In this document: positions 16,281 to 26,428 of the stretch, one piece after another
Layout: each line of letters starts with the position of its first letter
Position numbering within the stretch: position 1 is the stretch's first letter
From: Terribacillus saccharophilus
GTDB taxonomy: Bacteria; Bacillota; Bacilli; Bacillales; Amphibacillaceae
Direction of reading: 5' to 3'
NCBI RefSeq assembly: GCF_002272745.1
Contig: NZ_NPBD01000007.1
Span: forward strand, 496,001-560,000
DNA length: 64,000 nucleotides
Position numbers and translations under genes: made by a program
Notes under the pieces: generated by a model
Seen by the model: the letters and a program-made list of their open reading frames with translations, nothing else
Database searches by the model: none
What the model was told of the DNA's origin: nothing

Positions 16281-17014
16281 TACACTAGTAATAACAATAT
16301 GGTATAGCCGGCTGCACCAAGCAGGAAGCTTCCGATACTGCTTTCCTTTTCCTCAGGAAGCTCTTCTTTCAGTACATTCAATACGATACCGCCTGCAATG
16401 AAGGCATTGAGTATCGAGATTGCTACCTCGTTCAATTCGGTTAAAACGCCAATGAACCAGCCCAAAAGAATGGCGCCTGTAAGAAGTAATCTTCCGTACT
16501 TATCATAGATATGTTTGTGGTCACTCCGCAGACTCCGGTCATTGGTAATGAAGTGGACACCTAAAGCGAGAAAATAGAATAGCATCCCGAGGGGAGACTC
16601 ATATTCTTCCCGTACCAGCAGGTAGCCGATAATAGCGTTATATAGAAAGAAAGAGCTGATATGCAGCCAGAAAACACCGGAACCCGCCGCTTCAGGATTT
16701 TTAAGTCTATCTGTCCGTTTAGAGACTGTCACCATTCTTTCCAACCCATAGAAAAGTACCAAACCTATTAGAGCAACAATATAAATATGGTGTTCTGCAT
16801 AGCGCCAAACACTATCTCCTAGTTCGGTCTCCAATTGTTCCTGATAAGAATTTAACTCAGGGAGAAGATGTACGAACACATAAGCCGCAGCTATTCCCGC
16901 AGAAACAGATAGGAATTTACTCCGTGGTGTTTCCTTCAGAAAACTCATGTACTTAGAGAAGTAATGGATAAGTGCGAAACCTGCTGCGAAAATTAAACTA
17001 AGCCAAAAATACAT
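16280..17014 (-). CDS. ZIP-like polytopic membrane protein
   Basis: A 244-residue protein with seven or eight hydrophobic segments. Two stretches recall ZIP metal transporters: AAAYVFVHLLPEL near residue 45 and ISILNAFIAGGIVLNVLKEELPEE near 210, both like the pore-lining helices of that family. The usual HxxxE histidines are largely absent, so transport of zinc is uncertain. The long amphipathic loop with VHFITNDRSLRSDHKHIYD holds several His. It is divergent from the fused permease gene and stands alone. Confidence 0.65.
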   Translation of the reverse strand: MYFWLSLIFAAGFALIHYFSKYMSFLKETPRSKFLSVSAGIAAAYVFVHLLPELNSYQEQLETELGDSVWRYAEHHIYIVALIGLVLFYGLERMVTVSKRTDRLKNPEAAGSGVFWLHISSFFLYNAIIGYLLVREEYESPLGMLFYFLALGVHFITNDRSLRSDHKHIYDKYGRLLLTGAILLGWFIGVLTELNEVAISILNAFIAGGIVLNVLKEELPEEKESSIGSFLLGAAGYTILLLLV

Positions 17015-17212
17015 AGAATCTTCCTTTCAAACTTTTCTGCGTAAAGTACTTTTCCCGATTCGAACTTGTCATAATCAGCTGTGAAGTTGGTTGGTCCTTA
17101 ATCAGTTTGAACATTCTTGTTTAGTAATCTTACATTTTTGTATATAATTAACAGAATATTATAATATAATGGAAGATTGAAGAGGTAATAAAAATTGTAA
17201 TAGGGAAGAAGA

Positions 17213-19174
17213 GTGGGAAGAATGCGAGCTGTCTCTTTTGTAGGTTATCTGTTTGTTGGTTTGGTTGGACTTGTCCTGATAAGCTGTGTCCCATCAATAT
17301 TTATGCCAGATTCATCAGGATATTTCAGTGCGGTTGCTGTATTAGCTGAGCAAATACTGGACCCTTCCCGTTGGGTATATGACCAAGGGTATGGACGGAT
17401 ATATCCATTATTCGATTATCTTGCTCCTGCGATGTCTTATTCAATGACAATCCTAATTGGAGCATTGTTGACTGGATTTATTGGAGGGTTGCTGTTTGCA
17501 GTCGTTTCTTGTCTGCTGCCAAACAAAGTTGTTTTCCCATTTAAGCGGCTGGGTTATTTACTTGAATCCATCCCGGATGTCATTTTAGCTTTCGGTATCC
17601 AACTATTTGTTGTTTTCTTCTATAAACAATTCGGATTTTTATTATTCCGTTTCAGCTCTGTAGGACAAGAAGAAATCTATGTTCTACCGATTCTGATATT
17701 AGCGATTCTGCCTTTTGTGACCTTCTACCGTATCGTACTGTCTATGCTGGAAGAGGAACAGCAAAAGGACTATGTACTATTAGCAAAAAGCAAGGGGATG
17801 GGAAGAGAGGCTATTCTATTCCGTCATGTCTTACCGAATATCCTGCCATCTGCTTTCTTACATACAAAAGTCATTACTTGGGCTACGCTCTCAGCACTGC
17901 CTGCGATTGAATATTTGATGAATCTATATGGTATTACAAGTATTTTGAAAGAGTTGCTGCTGCAGCCAGGACAGAGTATCATTTTTTTCTTTATCCTAGC
18001 AGCATTCTTTGTGCCATTCTATCTCATCTATTCCACTGCAGAAATGATCTTCGGGGAAAAGTCACGAGTCTCCTCCGCACCTGCTTGGAAGGCGGCGCCG
18101 CTCTTTGGATCAAGGGACAAAGGAAGGCACATAATATTTGATAGGGCTTCAAATAATCAAAAGATTTATAGAAATCAAAAGTTTATGCTAGGTTTTATCT
18201 TGATTGCATTGCTATTTATCGGGAGCTGTATTTATACGCTAGCAGCGAATCCGATTATCAATGTAGATCAATATCAATATGATGATGCGGGTAATATGAT
18301 ACAGAAAGCGCCGTTTGGACCAGGAGAAGATTATTGGCTGGGGACTGATCGACTGGGCAGGCATTTGGATGATGTGCTGTTAGCAGGTGCAAAATATACA
18401 ATCGGATTCGCTTTGTTAGTCACGGCATTGAGGATTGTAGGTGGGTTCTTGCTTGCCATTCCCTACGTCCTGCTAATGCCAGCAAGGATTCGAAAGTTCC
18501 TTGACAAACTGGTGGATGGATTACATTATGTGCCGCAATCTTTGTTAGCGATAATGCTTTTGACGCCAATTATTTCTCCGGACTCATTACTGTCATTTCC
18601 AGAGAAGATAATCTGGCAAATAGTGATTCTATTTCTATTAGTATTGCCGTTAACTACCATTCTGTTAGGAAAAGAAATACATCATTCCTTATCGAGTGCA
18701 TACGTAACAAGCGGAGTTGTCCTTGGAGCGAGCCGCTCGCAGCTTTTAAGAAAACACGTGTGGCCGCAAATCAAAATTAGGTGTTACATCCTTTTCGGCC
18801 AGCAAACACTTCAAGTAATAGTCCTGTTCATCCATTTAGGTGTGTTTCAGTTATATTTCGGCGGTACGGTGCCAGGGGAAGAGGGTTTCTCTGGTGCTCC
18901 AGCCACTAGTGAATGGTCTTCTCAGATTTCCTTTCTCCGCTATATGCTAATGACGGGACAGGGCTTTTATACAATCAGTATCTTACTGGCATACCTTCTA
19001 TTGATCGGCTGTATTCAACTGATGGTAGACGGATTGAAGGAGGTTGAGTTAAGGAGATTAGGGGTTAATCTTTCAAAGAAAGAAAAGAAATCAAATACAT
19101 TTCTAACCGAAGCTTCTGCTTCAACTGTCGTCTCATCCGATGCTTTCCGTTTCCATGATAAACAATTGAATTGA
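17213..19174 (+). CDS. Fused two-domain peptide-type ABC transporter permease
   Basis: A 653-residue protein that joins a DppB-like permease (residues 1-290) to a DppC-like permease (325-610). The first half has a clear EAA loop (DYVLLAKSKGMGREAILFRH). The second half has the DppC entry motif WLGTDRLGRHLDDVLLAGAK and a degenerate loop (SGVVLGASRSQLLRKHVWP). The two are joined by a polar linker near 290-325, and a soluble tail follows. No ATPase or binding protein gene is adjacent. Start could be GTG 17213 or ATG 17222; two TATAAT hexamers lie upstream (17143, 17160). It must borrow ATPases from elsewhere if functional. Confidence 0.8.
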   Translation: MGRMRAVSFVGYLFVGLVGLVLISCVPSIFMPDSSGYFSAVAVLAEQILDPSRWVYDQGYGRIYPLFDYLAPAMSYSMTILIGALLTGFIGGLLFAVVSCLLPNKVVFPFKRLGYLLESIPDVILAFGIQLFVVFFYKQFGFLLFRFSSVGQEEIYVLPILILAILPFVTFYRIVLSMLEEEQQKDYVLLAKSKGMGREAILFRHVLPNILPSAFLHTKVITWATLSALPAIEYLMNLYGITSILKELLLQPGQSIIFFFILAAFFVPFYLIYSTAEMIFGEKSRVSSAPAWKAAPLFGSRDKGRHIIFDRASNNQKIYRNQKFMLGFILIALLFIGSCIYTLAANPIINVDQYQYDDAGNMIQKAPFGPGEDYWLGTDRLGRHLDDVLLAGAKYTIGFALLVTALRIVGGFLLAIPYVLLMPARIRKFLDKLVDGLHYVPQSLLAIMLLTPIISPDSLLSFPEKIIWQIVILFLLVLPLTTILLGKEIHHSLSSAYVTSGVVLGASRSQLLRKHVWPQIKIRCYILFGQQTLQVIVLFIHLGVFQLYFGGTVPGEEGFSGAPATSEWSSQISFLRYMLMTGQGFYTISILLAYLLLIGCIQLMVDGLKEVELRRLGVNLSKKEKKSNTFLTEASASTVVSSDAFRFHDKQLN

Positions 19175-19228
19175 AGTAATAATCCGACACATGCTACTAT
19201 AGAAGCAAAAGTCGAGGGAGCGGTATAC

Positions 19229-19729
19229 GTGGAAAAGAAGAAGAATAATGCTTTCACGATCATGAAGGATGACTCTACAGACGGGCATGGCGGATATGGT
19301 GTAGGATCAATCAGCCTGGAGAATATGAGCCCAGTCATCGTTGATCCAAATGAGAAAACGGCATATGTGGATATGGCGGCGATGCATGCCCGCAGTCAAG
19401 TGGAAAGACGTGTGCGTTTCCAGCATGAGAAGGAAAAGGTACAAGACGGGAAGCTGTATTGGATTGTCTGGGTGACAGTGCAAAATGGCGGCGATGGCCC
19501 ATATTACTTTGGAGCTGCTGCCAGCGAAATTCTTGTCGATCGGCCGAATCGTATCGCCTACAAATCGATGCCGGAGCATGTGAAGCATATGGAGCTGTCC
19601 ATGAAAGGCAAGTACGTGCTCGAGCATATGGATGAACTATCGAAGGGATTGCTGCTGGATTTCCTTAAGGAATATAAACCAGAATTCTGGAGCAGATCGC
19701 CAAAGGATCTGGAAAATCAACTGCAATAA
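19229..19729 (+). CDS. ywhD: YwhD family protein
   Basis: A 166-residue soluble protein matching B. subtilis YwhD, with the conserved GHGGYGVGSISLENMSPV start region, a central WIVWVTVQ strand, and a helical C-terminus. GTG 19229 is used, seven bases after GAGGGAG. In B. subtilis it also lies next to pbpG (ywhE) and speE. Function is unknown. The long hairpin after it also serves the convergent pbpG. Confidence 0.9.
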   Translation: MEKKKNNAFTIMKDDSTDGHGGYGVGSISLENMSPVIVDPNEKTAYVDMAAMHARSQVERRVRFQHEKEKVQDGKLYWIVWVTVQNGGDGPYYFGAAASEILVDRPNRIAYKSMPEHVKHMELSMKGKYVLEHMDELSKGLLLDFLKEYKPEFWSRSPKDLENQLQ

Positions 19730-19730
19730 T

Positions 19731-19773
19731 AGAGAAAGCCGCTGCCTCCAAAAAGGAAACAGCGGCTTTCTCT
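19731..19773. terminator. Hairpin between ywhD and pbpG
   Basis: AGAGAAAGCCGCTG pairs perfectly with CAGCGGCTTTCTCT across a 15-base loop. The T-run is weak on both sides, but its position between convergent stops indicates a terminator. Confidence 0.75.
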
Positions 19774-19774
19774 A

Positions 19775-21808
19775 TTAAAACAGCCAATCAAACCAGCGTT
19801 TGCGTCTATTCATCGGTTCTTCCTGATCTGGTTGGAGAGGGTACTCATCTAAATCGGGTCGGCAGTATAGCTTAGGTTCTGTACCCCGTACAAAATAAGT
19901 GAATCGGCGCTTTTCGCAATATGACGTGGAAAGAAAGCCGGAATCAGGATCGACAAACATACCTCGCACGCCAGCAGGAGGCCGGAAAGCTTTAATTGGT
20001 TCGCCCTGATGCGCCGCTTCCATAAATCCGGCCCAAATTTCCTTGCTGTATGCAAGCTCCTTTACTTTCTCCATGGAGCGGTTATTATCATAGCCAGTCC
20101 AAACGGCTGTTACCAGGTCAGGACTGAATCCTACCATCCAGCTATCAGTTGTTGTTGTTCCGGATTTGCCTGCATATGGCCGGCTTAGCTGATCCTTGAT
20201 TGAGGCACCTGTGACACGCATATAGCTGCTGAGCGAGTCATCGAACATACCTGTCATCAGATCAGTGAGCACGAAAAGTCTTTTTTTATCCAGCTTGCTT
20301 TTGTCTTTTTGCGGTTTATGAGAATAGATAGTCTTACCGTTGCGATCGACGATTTTTTCGATTGTATAGCTTTCAACCTGTTTACCGCCATTTGCTATCC
20401 GGCTGTAGGCAACACCCATCTCTTCGACAGACACCGGTGAAGTTCCAAGAGCGAGGGAAGGAACTGCCTGTAATTCACTTGTGATACCGAGCTTCTTGGC
20501 ATCTGCAGCGATCTTTTCTGCACCAATCATTAAATTCGTTTTCACTGCGTAAATATTATCCGACATCGCGATAGCTTCTACCATTGTGATTTCATCATTT
20601 GCATAATAGCCATGAAAATTACCAGGTGCATATTCTCCGCCATCCGGCAGTTCAAAGGTCGTCTCTTCGCTTCTTAACTGTGTCATCGGTGTAAAACCGT
20701 TTTTTAGGGCTGTGTAATAAACAAAAGGCTTAAATGCGGAGCCTGGCATACGTTTAGAAGTAGTAGCTCTGTTATACGTACTCGCTTTGTAATCAGTTCC
20801 GCCGACCATAGCTGTGATTGCACCGGTATCTGGATCTATAGCAATCGCTCCTGTCTGCAGTTCTGTATCAGCCGGAATCGTATCTGCTATTTGCGTCTCT
20901 AATTTAAGCTGCTGATCAGAATCCATCGTTGTATAGACGTGATACCCAGCTGTTGCAGCTTGATCCTCGTCCATCTCCAGAACATCGGCTAGTTCGTCTG
21001 TAATATAATCTTGGAAATAACCGGCACGTCTGACTGTTTCCCGTTCCTGCTCTGTTGAGAGCGATACAGCTGGAAGCGATTCGGGTTCAGTGATGTAGCC
21101 TTCATTCTGCAGCAGTCCATAAATATATTCCTGCCTTTCATCGGCAAGCTCTTTATTTTGAAAAGGAGAGTAGTAGGATGGACCTTTTGGTATACCGGCA
21201 AGCAGTGCAGCTTCAGCAGCTGTTAAACTGCCAGGATCTTTATCCATATAATAATCGCTCGCTGCTTGGATACCATACATCCCATGCCCGTAATAAATCG
21301 TATTTAGATATCCTTCCAATATTTCATCCTTCGAATAAAACATCTCTAAGCGGATACTGTATATGGCTTCCTTGAATTTTCGGGTCCACGTCTTATCATT
21401 CGTTAAGTAAAGATTCTTAGCATATTGCTGGGTAATGGTACTGGCTCCTTCAACCTTGGCCCCAGCCTTGATGTCCTGCAGGGCGGCAGCGAATATGCGT
21501 TTCCAGGCAAAGCCATGATGTTTGTAGAAGTTCTTGTCTTCTGCCAGAATAGTTGCATGGATCAAGTGAGGAGAGACTTCATCCAAGGTTATCCAGCGTT
21601 TTTGTGTGTTGCCGTACTGTTCACCGAGGATTGTGCTGTCATTCGCATAGAATGTTGTACTCCATTTATTTGTCATCGGAGGAGGCCCCATCAGATAACA
21701 GATGAGGAGCAGTCCGCCGATGGCAGTTATCACGCTTCCGAGAATGACGGCTGCCAGCCTTTTTGGCCTGAGCCACTTCTGCCAATTGGCTATCGGAATC
21801 CGAATCAA
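19775..21808 (-). CDS. pbpG: Class A penicillin-binding protein (PbpG/2d type)
   Basis: A 677-residue bifunctional peptidoglycan synthase. After one membrane helix (residues 17-40) comes the GT51 transglycosylase domain with EDKNFYKHHG and GASTITQQYAKN, then the transpeptidase domain with SxxK (SAFK in MPGSAFKPF), SDN and KSGT (YAGKSGTTTTD). Position beside ywhD and speE identifies it as B. subtilis PbpG (YwhE), a sporulation PBP. The start is TTG 21808; the ribosome site (AAGGAAGCAGG) is weak. The C-terminal tail is short, without repeats. Confidence 0.93.
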   Translation of the reverse strand: MIRIPIANWQKWLRPKRLAAVILGSVITAIGGLLLICYLMGPPPMTNKWSTTFYANDSTILGEQYGNTQKRWITLDEVSPHLIHATILAEDKNFYKHHGFAWKRIFAAALQDIKAGAKVEGASTITQQYAKNLYLTNDKTWTRKFKEAIYSIRLEMFYSKDEILEGYLNTIYYGHGMYGIQAASDYYMDKDPGSLTAAEAALLAGIPKGPSYYSPFQNKELADERQEYIYGLLQNEGYITEPESLPAVSLSTEQERETVRRAGYFQDYITDELADVLEMDEDQAATAGYHVYTTMDSDQQLKLETQIADTIPADTELQTGAIAIDPDTGAITAMVGGTDYKASTYNRATTSKRMPGSAFKPFVYYTALKNGFTPMTQLRSEETTFELPDGGEYAPGNFHGYYANDEITMVEAIAMSDNIYAVKTNLMIGAEKIAADAKKLGITSELQAVPSLALGTSPVSVEEMGVAYSRIANGGKQVESYTIEKIVDRNGKTIYSHKPQKDKSKLDKKRLFVLTDLMTGMFDDSLSSYMRVTGASIKDQLSRPYAGKSGTTTTDSWMVGFSPDLVTAVWTGYDNNRSMEKVKELAYSKEIWAGFMEAAHQGEPIKAFRPPAGVRGMFVDPDSGFLSTSYCEKRRFTYFVRGTEPKLYCRPDLDEYPLQPDQEEPMNRRKRWFDWLF

Positions 21809-21881
21809 ATCAATCGCCTGCTTCCTTCATGGTGTCAAAAACAGTATCGACATCCAGTAGGATAATAAACGTCGGAAAGGG

Positions 21882-21909
21882 TTGCTTTTTTTCGGATTTT
21901 CTCTATAAT
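21882..21909 (+). promoter_or_regulatory. Sigma-A promoter of speE
   Basis: TTGCTT (21882-21887), 16-base spacer, TATAAT (21904-21909). It predicts a leader of about 75 bases before speE. Confidence 0.6.
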
Positions 21910-21992
21910 TTGATTGTTTAAAGCTATAAAAATGACCAACACTAGTTGCGAGATGATATAGGATTCTACACATAGAGGAGTTTTGACAGCTA

Positions 21993-22820
21993 ATGGAACT
22001 TTGGTATACAGAAAAACAGACAGATAGCTTTGGTATCACAGCAAAAGTGAAGCGTTCACTGCATAGTGAGCAGACTGATTTTCAGAAATTGGACATGCTC
22101 GAGACCGAAGAATGGGGTAATATGCTGACATTGGACGGCATGGTTATGACTACAGAGCGTGATGAGTTCGTTTATCATGAGATGGTAGCGCATGTGCCAT
22201 TGTTCACGCACCCGAATCCTGAGAACGTGCTGATTGTAGGCGGAGGAGACGGCGGTGTTATCCGTGAAGTACTCAAGCATGACAAAGTGAAAAAAGCGAC
22301 ACTTGTTGATATCGACGGCAAAGTTATCGAGTATTCCAAGAAGTTCTTGCCTTCCATCGCAGGTAAAATGGATGATCCTCGTGCAGATGTGCGCGTCGGT
22401 GACGGTTTCATGCATATAGCTGAAAGTGAGAACGCTTATGATGTCATTATGGTCGATTCGACAGAACCAGTAGGACCCGCATCTAACTTATTCACGAAAG
22501 GTTTCTATGCTGGGATTGCAAAAGCGCTCAAAGACGATGGTTTGTTCGTTGCTCAGACAGACAATCCGTGGTTCAAAGCTGACTTGATTTCACAAGTGTA
22601 CAAAGATGTGAAGGAGATCTTCCCGGTAACAGAGCTATACACGGCGAATATCCCTACTTATCCTAGTGGTCTATGGACGTTCACGTTGGGCAGCAAGGTG
22701 CATCATCCGAAAGAAGTGAAGGAAGAACAGCTCCAGCCAATCGAAACGAAATACTATACACCAGAACTGCACAAAGCTGCTTTTGTCCTGCCGAAATTCG
22801 TACAGGACTTATTGAAATAA
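21993..22820 (+). CDS. speE: Polyamine aminopropyltransferase (spermidine synthase)
   Basis: A 275-residue enzyme that transfers aminopropyl from decarboxylated SAM to putrescine. The cofactor loop [18 protein letters not shown], the acidic VDIDGKVIE and the catalytic region [14 protein letters not shown] with Asp are all present, and the substrate gate HEMVAHVPL is conserved. The ATG at 21993 is twelve bases after GAGGAG, a long spacing. In B. subtilis speB (agmatinase) follows in an operon; here a terminator follows instead and no speB is in the window, so putrescine must come from another locus or from uptake. Confidence 0.95.
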   Translation: MELWYTEKQTDSFGITAKVKRSLHSEQTDFQKLDMLETEEWGNMLTLDGMVMTTERDEFVYHEMVAHVPLFTHPNPENVLIVGGGDGGVIREVLKHDKVKKATLVDIDGKVIEYSKKFLPSIAGKMDDPRADVRVGDGFMHIAESENAYDVIMVDSTEPVGPASNLFTKGFYAGIAKALKDDGLFVAQTDNPWFKADLISQVYKDVKEIFPVTELYTANIPTYPSGLWTFTLGSKVHHPKEVKEEQLQPIETKYYTPELHKAAFVLPKFVQDLLK

Positions 22821-22830
22821 AAATGGAGAG

Positions 22831-22854
22831 ACGCTTCCGTGGGGAGCGTTTTTC
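22831..22854 (+). terminator. speE intrinsic terminator
   Basis: ACGCTTCC pairs with GGGAGCGT (one G-U) around GTG and is followed by TTTTTC. It separates speE from ywiB. Confidence 0.78.
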
Positions 22855-22874
22855 TTACTGAAGGGGAAAGGTGC

Positions 22875-23315
22875 ATGCGCCAGACAAAAATTCCGGTATG
22901 GATCGAGATGAATACGGCAATAACGGAGGAAGATGATACCGAGTACACAACCTTACGAGCAGCTGGTACCTATTCCGTAAATGGGGGATTGACAGTCGTT
23001 AATTTCACCGAGGAATCCGAAGAAGTCGGAGAAACGAAGACGTTGATTACCATCACGGATGATAAGGTAAGTATCAAACGCTCAGGCGGATTTGATATGA
23101 AGCAAGTTTTCATAAAGAATCAGCCGACAGAGAACGTATACCGCCATCCTTATGGTACAATGCATATGGAAACAAGCACACACGCGATGACGTTCTCGCC
23201 GCTGGTAGCTGACAGCCCGGCGGAACTTACGATAAGCTATACAGTAACTTTAAATCAGGTGCAGTCTAGAAGACATGCACTGACGTTGCGTGTGCAGGAG
23301 GAGAGTAACGGATGA
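22875..23315 (+). CDS. ywiB: DUF1934 beta-barrel protein YwiB
   Basis: A 146-residue beta-rich protein of the DUF1934 (YwiB) family, with a calycin-like pattern of alternating strands ([51 protein letters not shown]). I start it at ATG 22875, after GGGGAAAGGTG, because the longer frame begins inside the speE terminator. Its stop overlaps the argS start (ATGA), the arrangement seen across Bacillaceae. Function is unknown; co-translation with argS is conserved. Confidence 0.9.
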   Translation: MRQTKIPVWIEMNTAITEEDDTEYTTLRAAGTYSVNGGLTVVNFTEESEEVGETKTLITITDDKVSIKRSGGFDMKQVFIKNQPTENVYRHPYGTMHMETSTHAMTFSPLVADSPAELTISYTVTLNQVQSRRHALTLRVQEESNG

Positions 23316-24982
23316 ATATCGTACAACAAACAGAACAAAAATTAAAAACGGCGATCCAGGATGCTGTTTTAAAGGCTGGCTTAGCTGATAAAGAAACAAT
23401 TCCTGCTATCATTTTAGAGCAGCCGAAAGATAAAGCGCATGGCGATTATGCAACGAATATTGCGATGCAGCTTGCTCGTGTTGCAAAAAAAGCACCTCGT
23501 GCTATTGCAGAGGATTTGCAGAATAACTTCGATTATGATCAGGCACCTGTAGAAAAGATTGAAATTGCTGGACCAGGATTCATCAACTTTTTCATGCGTA
23601 ACAGCTACCTCGGTGAACTAGTATCCACTATTTTAGAAGCAGGAGATAATTTTGGCCGCACGGACGCAGGTAAAGGGGAGAAAGTTCAAGTTGAGTTCGT
23701 TTCGGCGAACCCGACCGGTGACTTGCACCTTGGACATGCCCGTGGTGCAGCAGTAGGGGATTCTCTTTGCAACATCCTCGATGCAGCAGGCTATGAAGTT
23801 GGACGCGAATATTATATCAATGATGCTGGTAACCAGATCAACAACCTTGCACGCAGTGTGGAGGCGCGTTATCTGCAAGCGCTTGGACAAGCAGCCGAGA
23901 TGCCAGAGGATGGCTATCATGGTAAGGATATCATTGGTATCGGGAAACAGCTTGCCGAAGAGTATGGGGACAGCTATGCAGCGAAGCCGGAAGAGGAACG
24001 CCTTGCTTTCTTCCGCCAATATGGATTGGCATATGAACTGAAAAAGCTGGAGAAGGATCTTGCTGATTTCCGTGTTCCATTTGACGTGTGGTATTCAGAG
24101 ACTTCCTTGTATCAAGACGGAAAAATCGATACGGCACTAGCCACACTTCGTAAAACTGACTATGTCTTTGAAGAAGATGGAGCAGTTTGGTTCCGTTCGA
24201 CAGAGTTCGGTGATGATAAAGACCGTGTACTTATCAAACAAGATGGCAGCTACACGTATCTGACTCCGGATATCGCCTATCATAAAACAAAACTGGACCG
24301 CGGATTCTCCAAGCTGATCAACGTGTGGGGAGCCGATCACCATGGCTATATCCCACGTATGCGTGCTGCTATTCAAGCACTAGGCTATGACGCCGATACA
24401 CTGGAAGTTACGATTATCCAGATGGTCAACCTGTTCGAAAATGGCGAAAAGGTGAAAATGAGTAAACGTACTGGAAAAGCAGTTACACTGCGTGAATTAA
24501 TGGAAGAGGTCGGTATCGATGCGATGCGTTACTTCTTCGTTATGCGTTCCAGTGACTCTCACCTTGATTTCGACATGGATTTGGCGAAATCACAATCAAA
24601 CGAAAACCCTGTTTTCTATGTGCAGTACGCATATGCCCGGATTAGCACGATGCTCGCGCAGGCTGCTGAAAAAGGATTCCAGGCAGAAGGTTCTTATGAT
24701 GCGAGTCTTCTGACTGCTGAGAAAGAATTGGATCTTCTAAAACGTCTTGGAGAATTCCCTCAAGTAGTTGCAGACGCGGCTGAAAAACGCATGCCGCACC
24801 GCATCACACAATATAGCTTTGACCTGGCTTCTGCACTCCACAGCTTCTATAATGCGGAGAAAGTATTGAATCCAGATAACGAAGAGCTAACCAAAGCGCG
24901 GATCGCGTTGATGAAGTCTGTTCGTATCACAATTAAAAATGCACTGCGTCTCATCAGTGTTGAAGCACCAGAAAAAATGTAA
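23312..24982 (+). CDS. argS: Arginyl-tRNA synthetase
   Basis: A 556-residue class I aminoacyl-tRNA synthetase that charges tRNA-Arg. Domains run in order: N-terminal additional domain (1-110), the catalytic core with the HIGH-type motif [13 protein letters not shown], the KMSKS-type motif [11 protein letters not shown], and the C-terminal anticodon-binding helical domain ending in [16 protein letters not shown] 23312 overlaps the ywiB stop and AGGAGGAG lies upstream. A strong terminator follows. Confidence 0.97.
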   Translation: MNIVQQTEQKLKTAIQDAVLKAGLADKETIPAIILEQPKDKAHGDYATNIAMQLARVAKKAPRAIAEDLQNNFDYDQAPVEKIEIAGPGFINFFMRNSYLGELVSTILEAGDNFGRTDAGKGEKVQVEFVSANPTGDLHLGHARGAAVGDSLCNILDAAGYEVGREYYINDAGNQINNLARSVEARYLQALGQAAEMPEDGYHGKDIIGIGKQLAEEYGDSYAAKPEEERLAFFRQYGLAYELKKLEKDLADFRVPFDVWYSETSLYQDGKIDTALATLRKTDYVFEEDGAVWFRSTEFGDDKDRVLIKQDGSYTYLTPDIAYHKTKLDRGFSKLINVWGADHHGYIPRMRAAIQALGYDADTLEVTIIQMVNLFENGEKVKMSKRTGKAVTLRELMEEVGIDAMRYFFVMRSSDSHLDFDMDLAKSQSNENPVFYVQYAYARISTMLAQAAEKGFQAEGSYDASLLTAEKELDLLKRLGEFPQVVADAAEKRMPHRITQYSFDLASALHSFYNAEKVLNPDNEELTKARIALMKSVRITIKNALRLISVEAPEKM

Positions 24983-24987
24983 AAATA

Positions 24988-25026
24988 CAAAAGCCCGTCA
25001 ACAGCAATGTTGGCGGGCTTTTTCTA
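24988..25026. terminator. Bidirectional terminator after argS
   Basis: AAAGCCCGTCAACA pairs with TGTTGGCGGGCTTT (one G-U) around GCAA, with T-run on the right and A-run on the left; it lies between convergent argS and cls. Confidence 0.9.
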
Positions 25027-26211
25027 TAGGTAATTCCGCAATGGCCTAAAAAGGATTCCGGTCACCTTAGCAATCCATGGGCGTTTTTGGATAGTCTTAA
25101 CTGAAGCTGCAATGCTTGATTGTTCATCTTTTTTCCAAAGAGCGAGCAGCTGGGCATAAAAGAGGTCGTTCTCCCTGATAGTCACAGTAAGCTCCTTATT
25201 AATTAGCAGACTCCGTCCATCCAGATTGGCAGAACCGACAGCACACCATAATCCGTCACTAAGCAGGATTTTCGCATGATAAAAGCCATTCTGATACAAG
25301 TTGATTCGTACGCCGTGCTGCAGCAGACGCCGGGCAAAGTGGAAAGACACTTGATTGACTACATAATGATCCACTTTGGACGGAAGCATCAGCCTGACAT
25401 CCACACCTCTTTCTGAAGCTCGTTTGAGGGCAGCCTCGACACGTCTGGTCGGAGCACAGTAAGGTGTGCCGATATAAAGGTATTCCCTCGCATGATGTAT
25501 TTGGTGCAGCAGCCAATCTTCGTAGCCATCTGACTCTGTAATAACAACTTCTATCTGCGCACCATCATGTGCTGGAGATTGTTTCGGTAATACGTGAAAT
25601 GGATTCCCCCAATCAGCGGCAAATAGTTGTACAAATGTGTATACTGCCTCGCCTTCAAGCTTGACGACGCAATCACGCCAATAACCAAAACGTGGCTCCT
25701 TGCTCAAGTATTCTTTTCCGATATTGAATCCTCCGATATAGACACTGCGCTGATCAATGATGGTCACTTTCCGGTGGTTGCGGAAGTTCAGGTTATACAG
25801 GAAATAAGGAAAGCGCGGAATATTAGCAAATCGGAGCATCACTCCCGATTGGCGCAGACGCCTTCGTTCTTTTCGGGGTAAGCGGTAGCCGCCGATTCTG
25901 TCCAGCAGGAAGCGGATTTTGATTCCTTCCTGTGCTCGTTTTTGCAGTAATTCTGTCAATTGCTGTGTAGGTTCGTCCCATTTTACAAGAAAGAACTGGA
26001 TATCCACTGACATCTGTGCAGCTTTTATGTCACGGATCAACGCGTCATAGAAGTTGACTCCATCATCGAACATGGAAACAAAGGCATGCTTATGACCGAC
26101 CAGCTGATTGACTGCATTTCTTTTGCTGTACTTCCTGCCAAGCGACAAGTCCACCCATACAAGCACTATTATGAGGAACAGGAGAGCCAGCAGGAGGAAA
26201 AAGACATACAT
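25024..26211 (-). CDS. Cardiolipin synthase family protein
   Basis: A 395-residue phospholipase-D superfamily enzyme with one N-terminal membrane helix (residues 2-22). The two HKD motifs are complete: NHRKVTIIDQRSVYIGGFN and YHAKILLSDGLWCAVGSAN. It condenses phosphatidylglycerol molecules to cardiolipin in the membrane; it is shorter than the classical two-helix Cls (about 480-500 residues), like B. subtilis YwjE. ATG 26211 follows AAAGGAGGT six bases away; the frame runs on to 26274 without a site. It is monocistronic. Confidence 0.88.
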   Translation of the reverse strand: MYVFFLLLALLFLIIVLVWVDLSLGRKYSKRNAVNQLVGHKHAFVSMFDDGVNFYDALIRDIKAAQMSVDIQFFLVKWDEPTQQLTELLQKRAQEGIKIRFLLDRIGGYRLPRKERRRLRQSGVMLRFANIPRFPYFLYNLNFRNHRKVTIIDQRSVYIGGFNIGKEYLSKEPRFGYWRDCVVKLEGEAVYTFVQLFAADWGNPFHVLPKQSPAHDGAQIEVVITESDGYEDWLLHQIHHAREYLYIGTPYCAPTRRVEAALKRASERGVDVRLMLPSKVDHYVVNQVSFHFARRLLQHGVRINLYQNGFYHAKILLSDGLWCAVGSANLDGRSLLINKELTVTIRENDLFYAQLLALWKKDEQSSIAASVKTIQKRPWIAKVTGILFRPLRNYL

Positions 26212-26244
26212 ATACTGACCTCCTTTCCTAAAGTAATAATAGGC

Positions 26245-26274
26245 TTTACAAATATAGCCAATATCATGTATCAT
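26245..26274 (+). promoter_or_regulatory. Candidate promoter of the rsgA leader
   Basis: TTTACA (26245-26250), 18-base spacer, TATCAT (26269-26274). Five of six and four to five of six to consensus. It predicts a transcript starting near 26281. Confidence 0.5.
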
Positions 26275-26326
26275 ATAAACAAATCAAAGCGAACGGTAAA
26301 GCCGGACGCAGAAAGGGATGATGATT

Positions 26327-26395
26327 ATGTTGACATACACGATGATGAAAAAGCCGTCCGTCACTACGCACATCCCTTCTGCTCGTCTGGAGTAG
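26327..26395 (+). CDS. Possible 22-aa leader peptide upstream of rsgA
   Basis: A very short frame (MLTYTMMKKPSVTTH..., ending RLE) nine bases after AAAGGG, with further in-frame ATG codons at 26318 and 26321. It sits between the candidate promoter and a terminator-like hairpin, about 90 bases before rsgA. A small hairpin (TAGCAGA/TCTGCTA, 26393-26411) begins at its stop codon. It could be a leader peptide for attenuation, a stand-alone micropeptide, or chance. I do not recognise the peptide. Confidence 0.3.
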   Translation: MLTYTMMKKPSVTTHIPSARLE

Positions 26396-26428
26396 CAGAT
26401 TATTTCTGCTATTTAAACTTCTAGTGGG

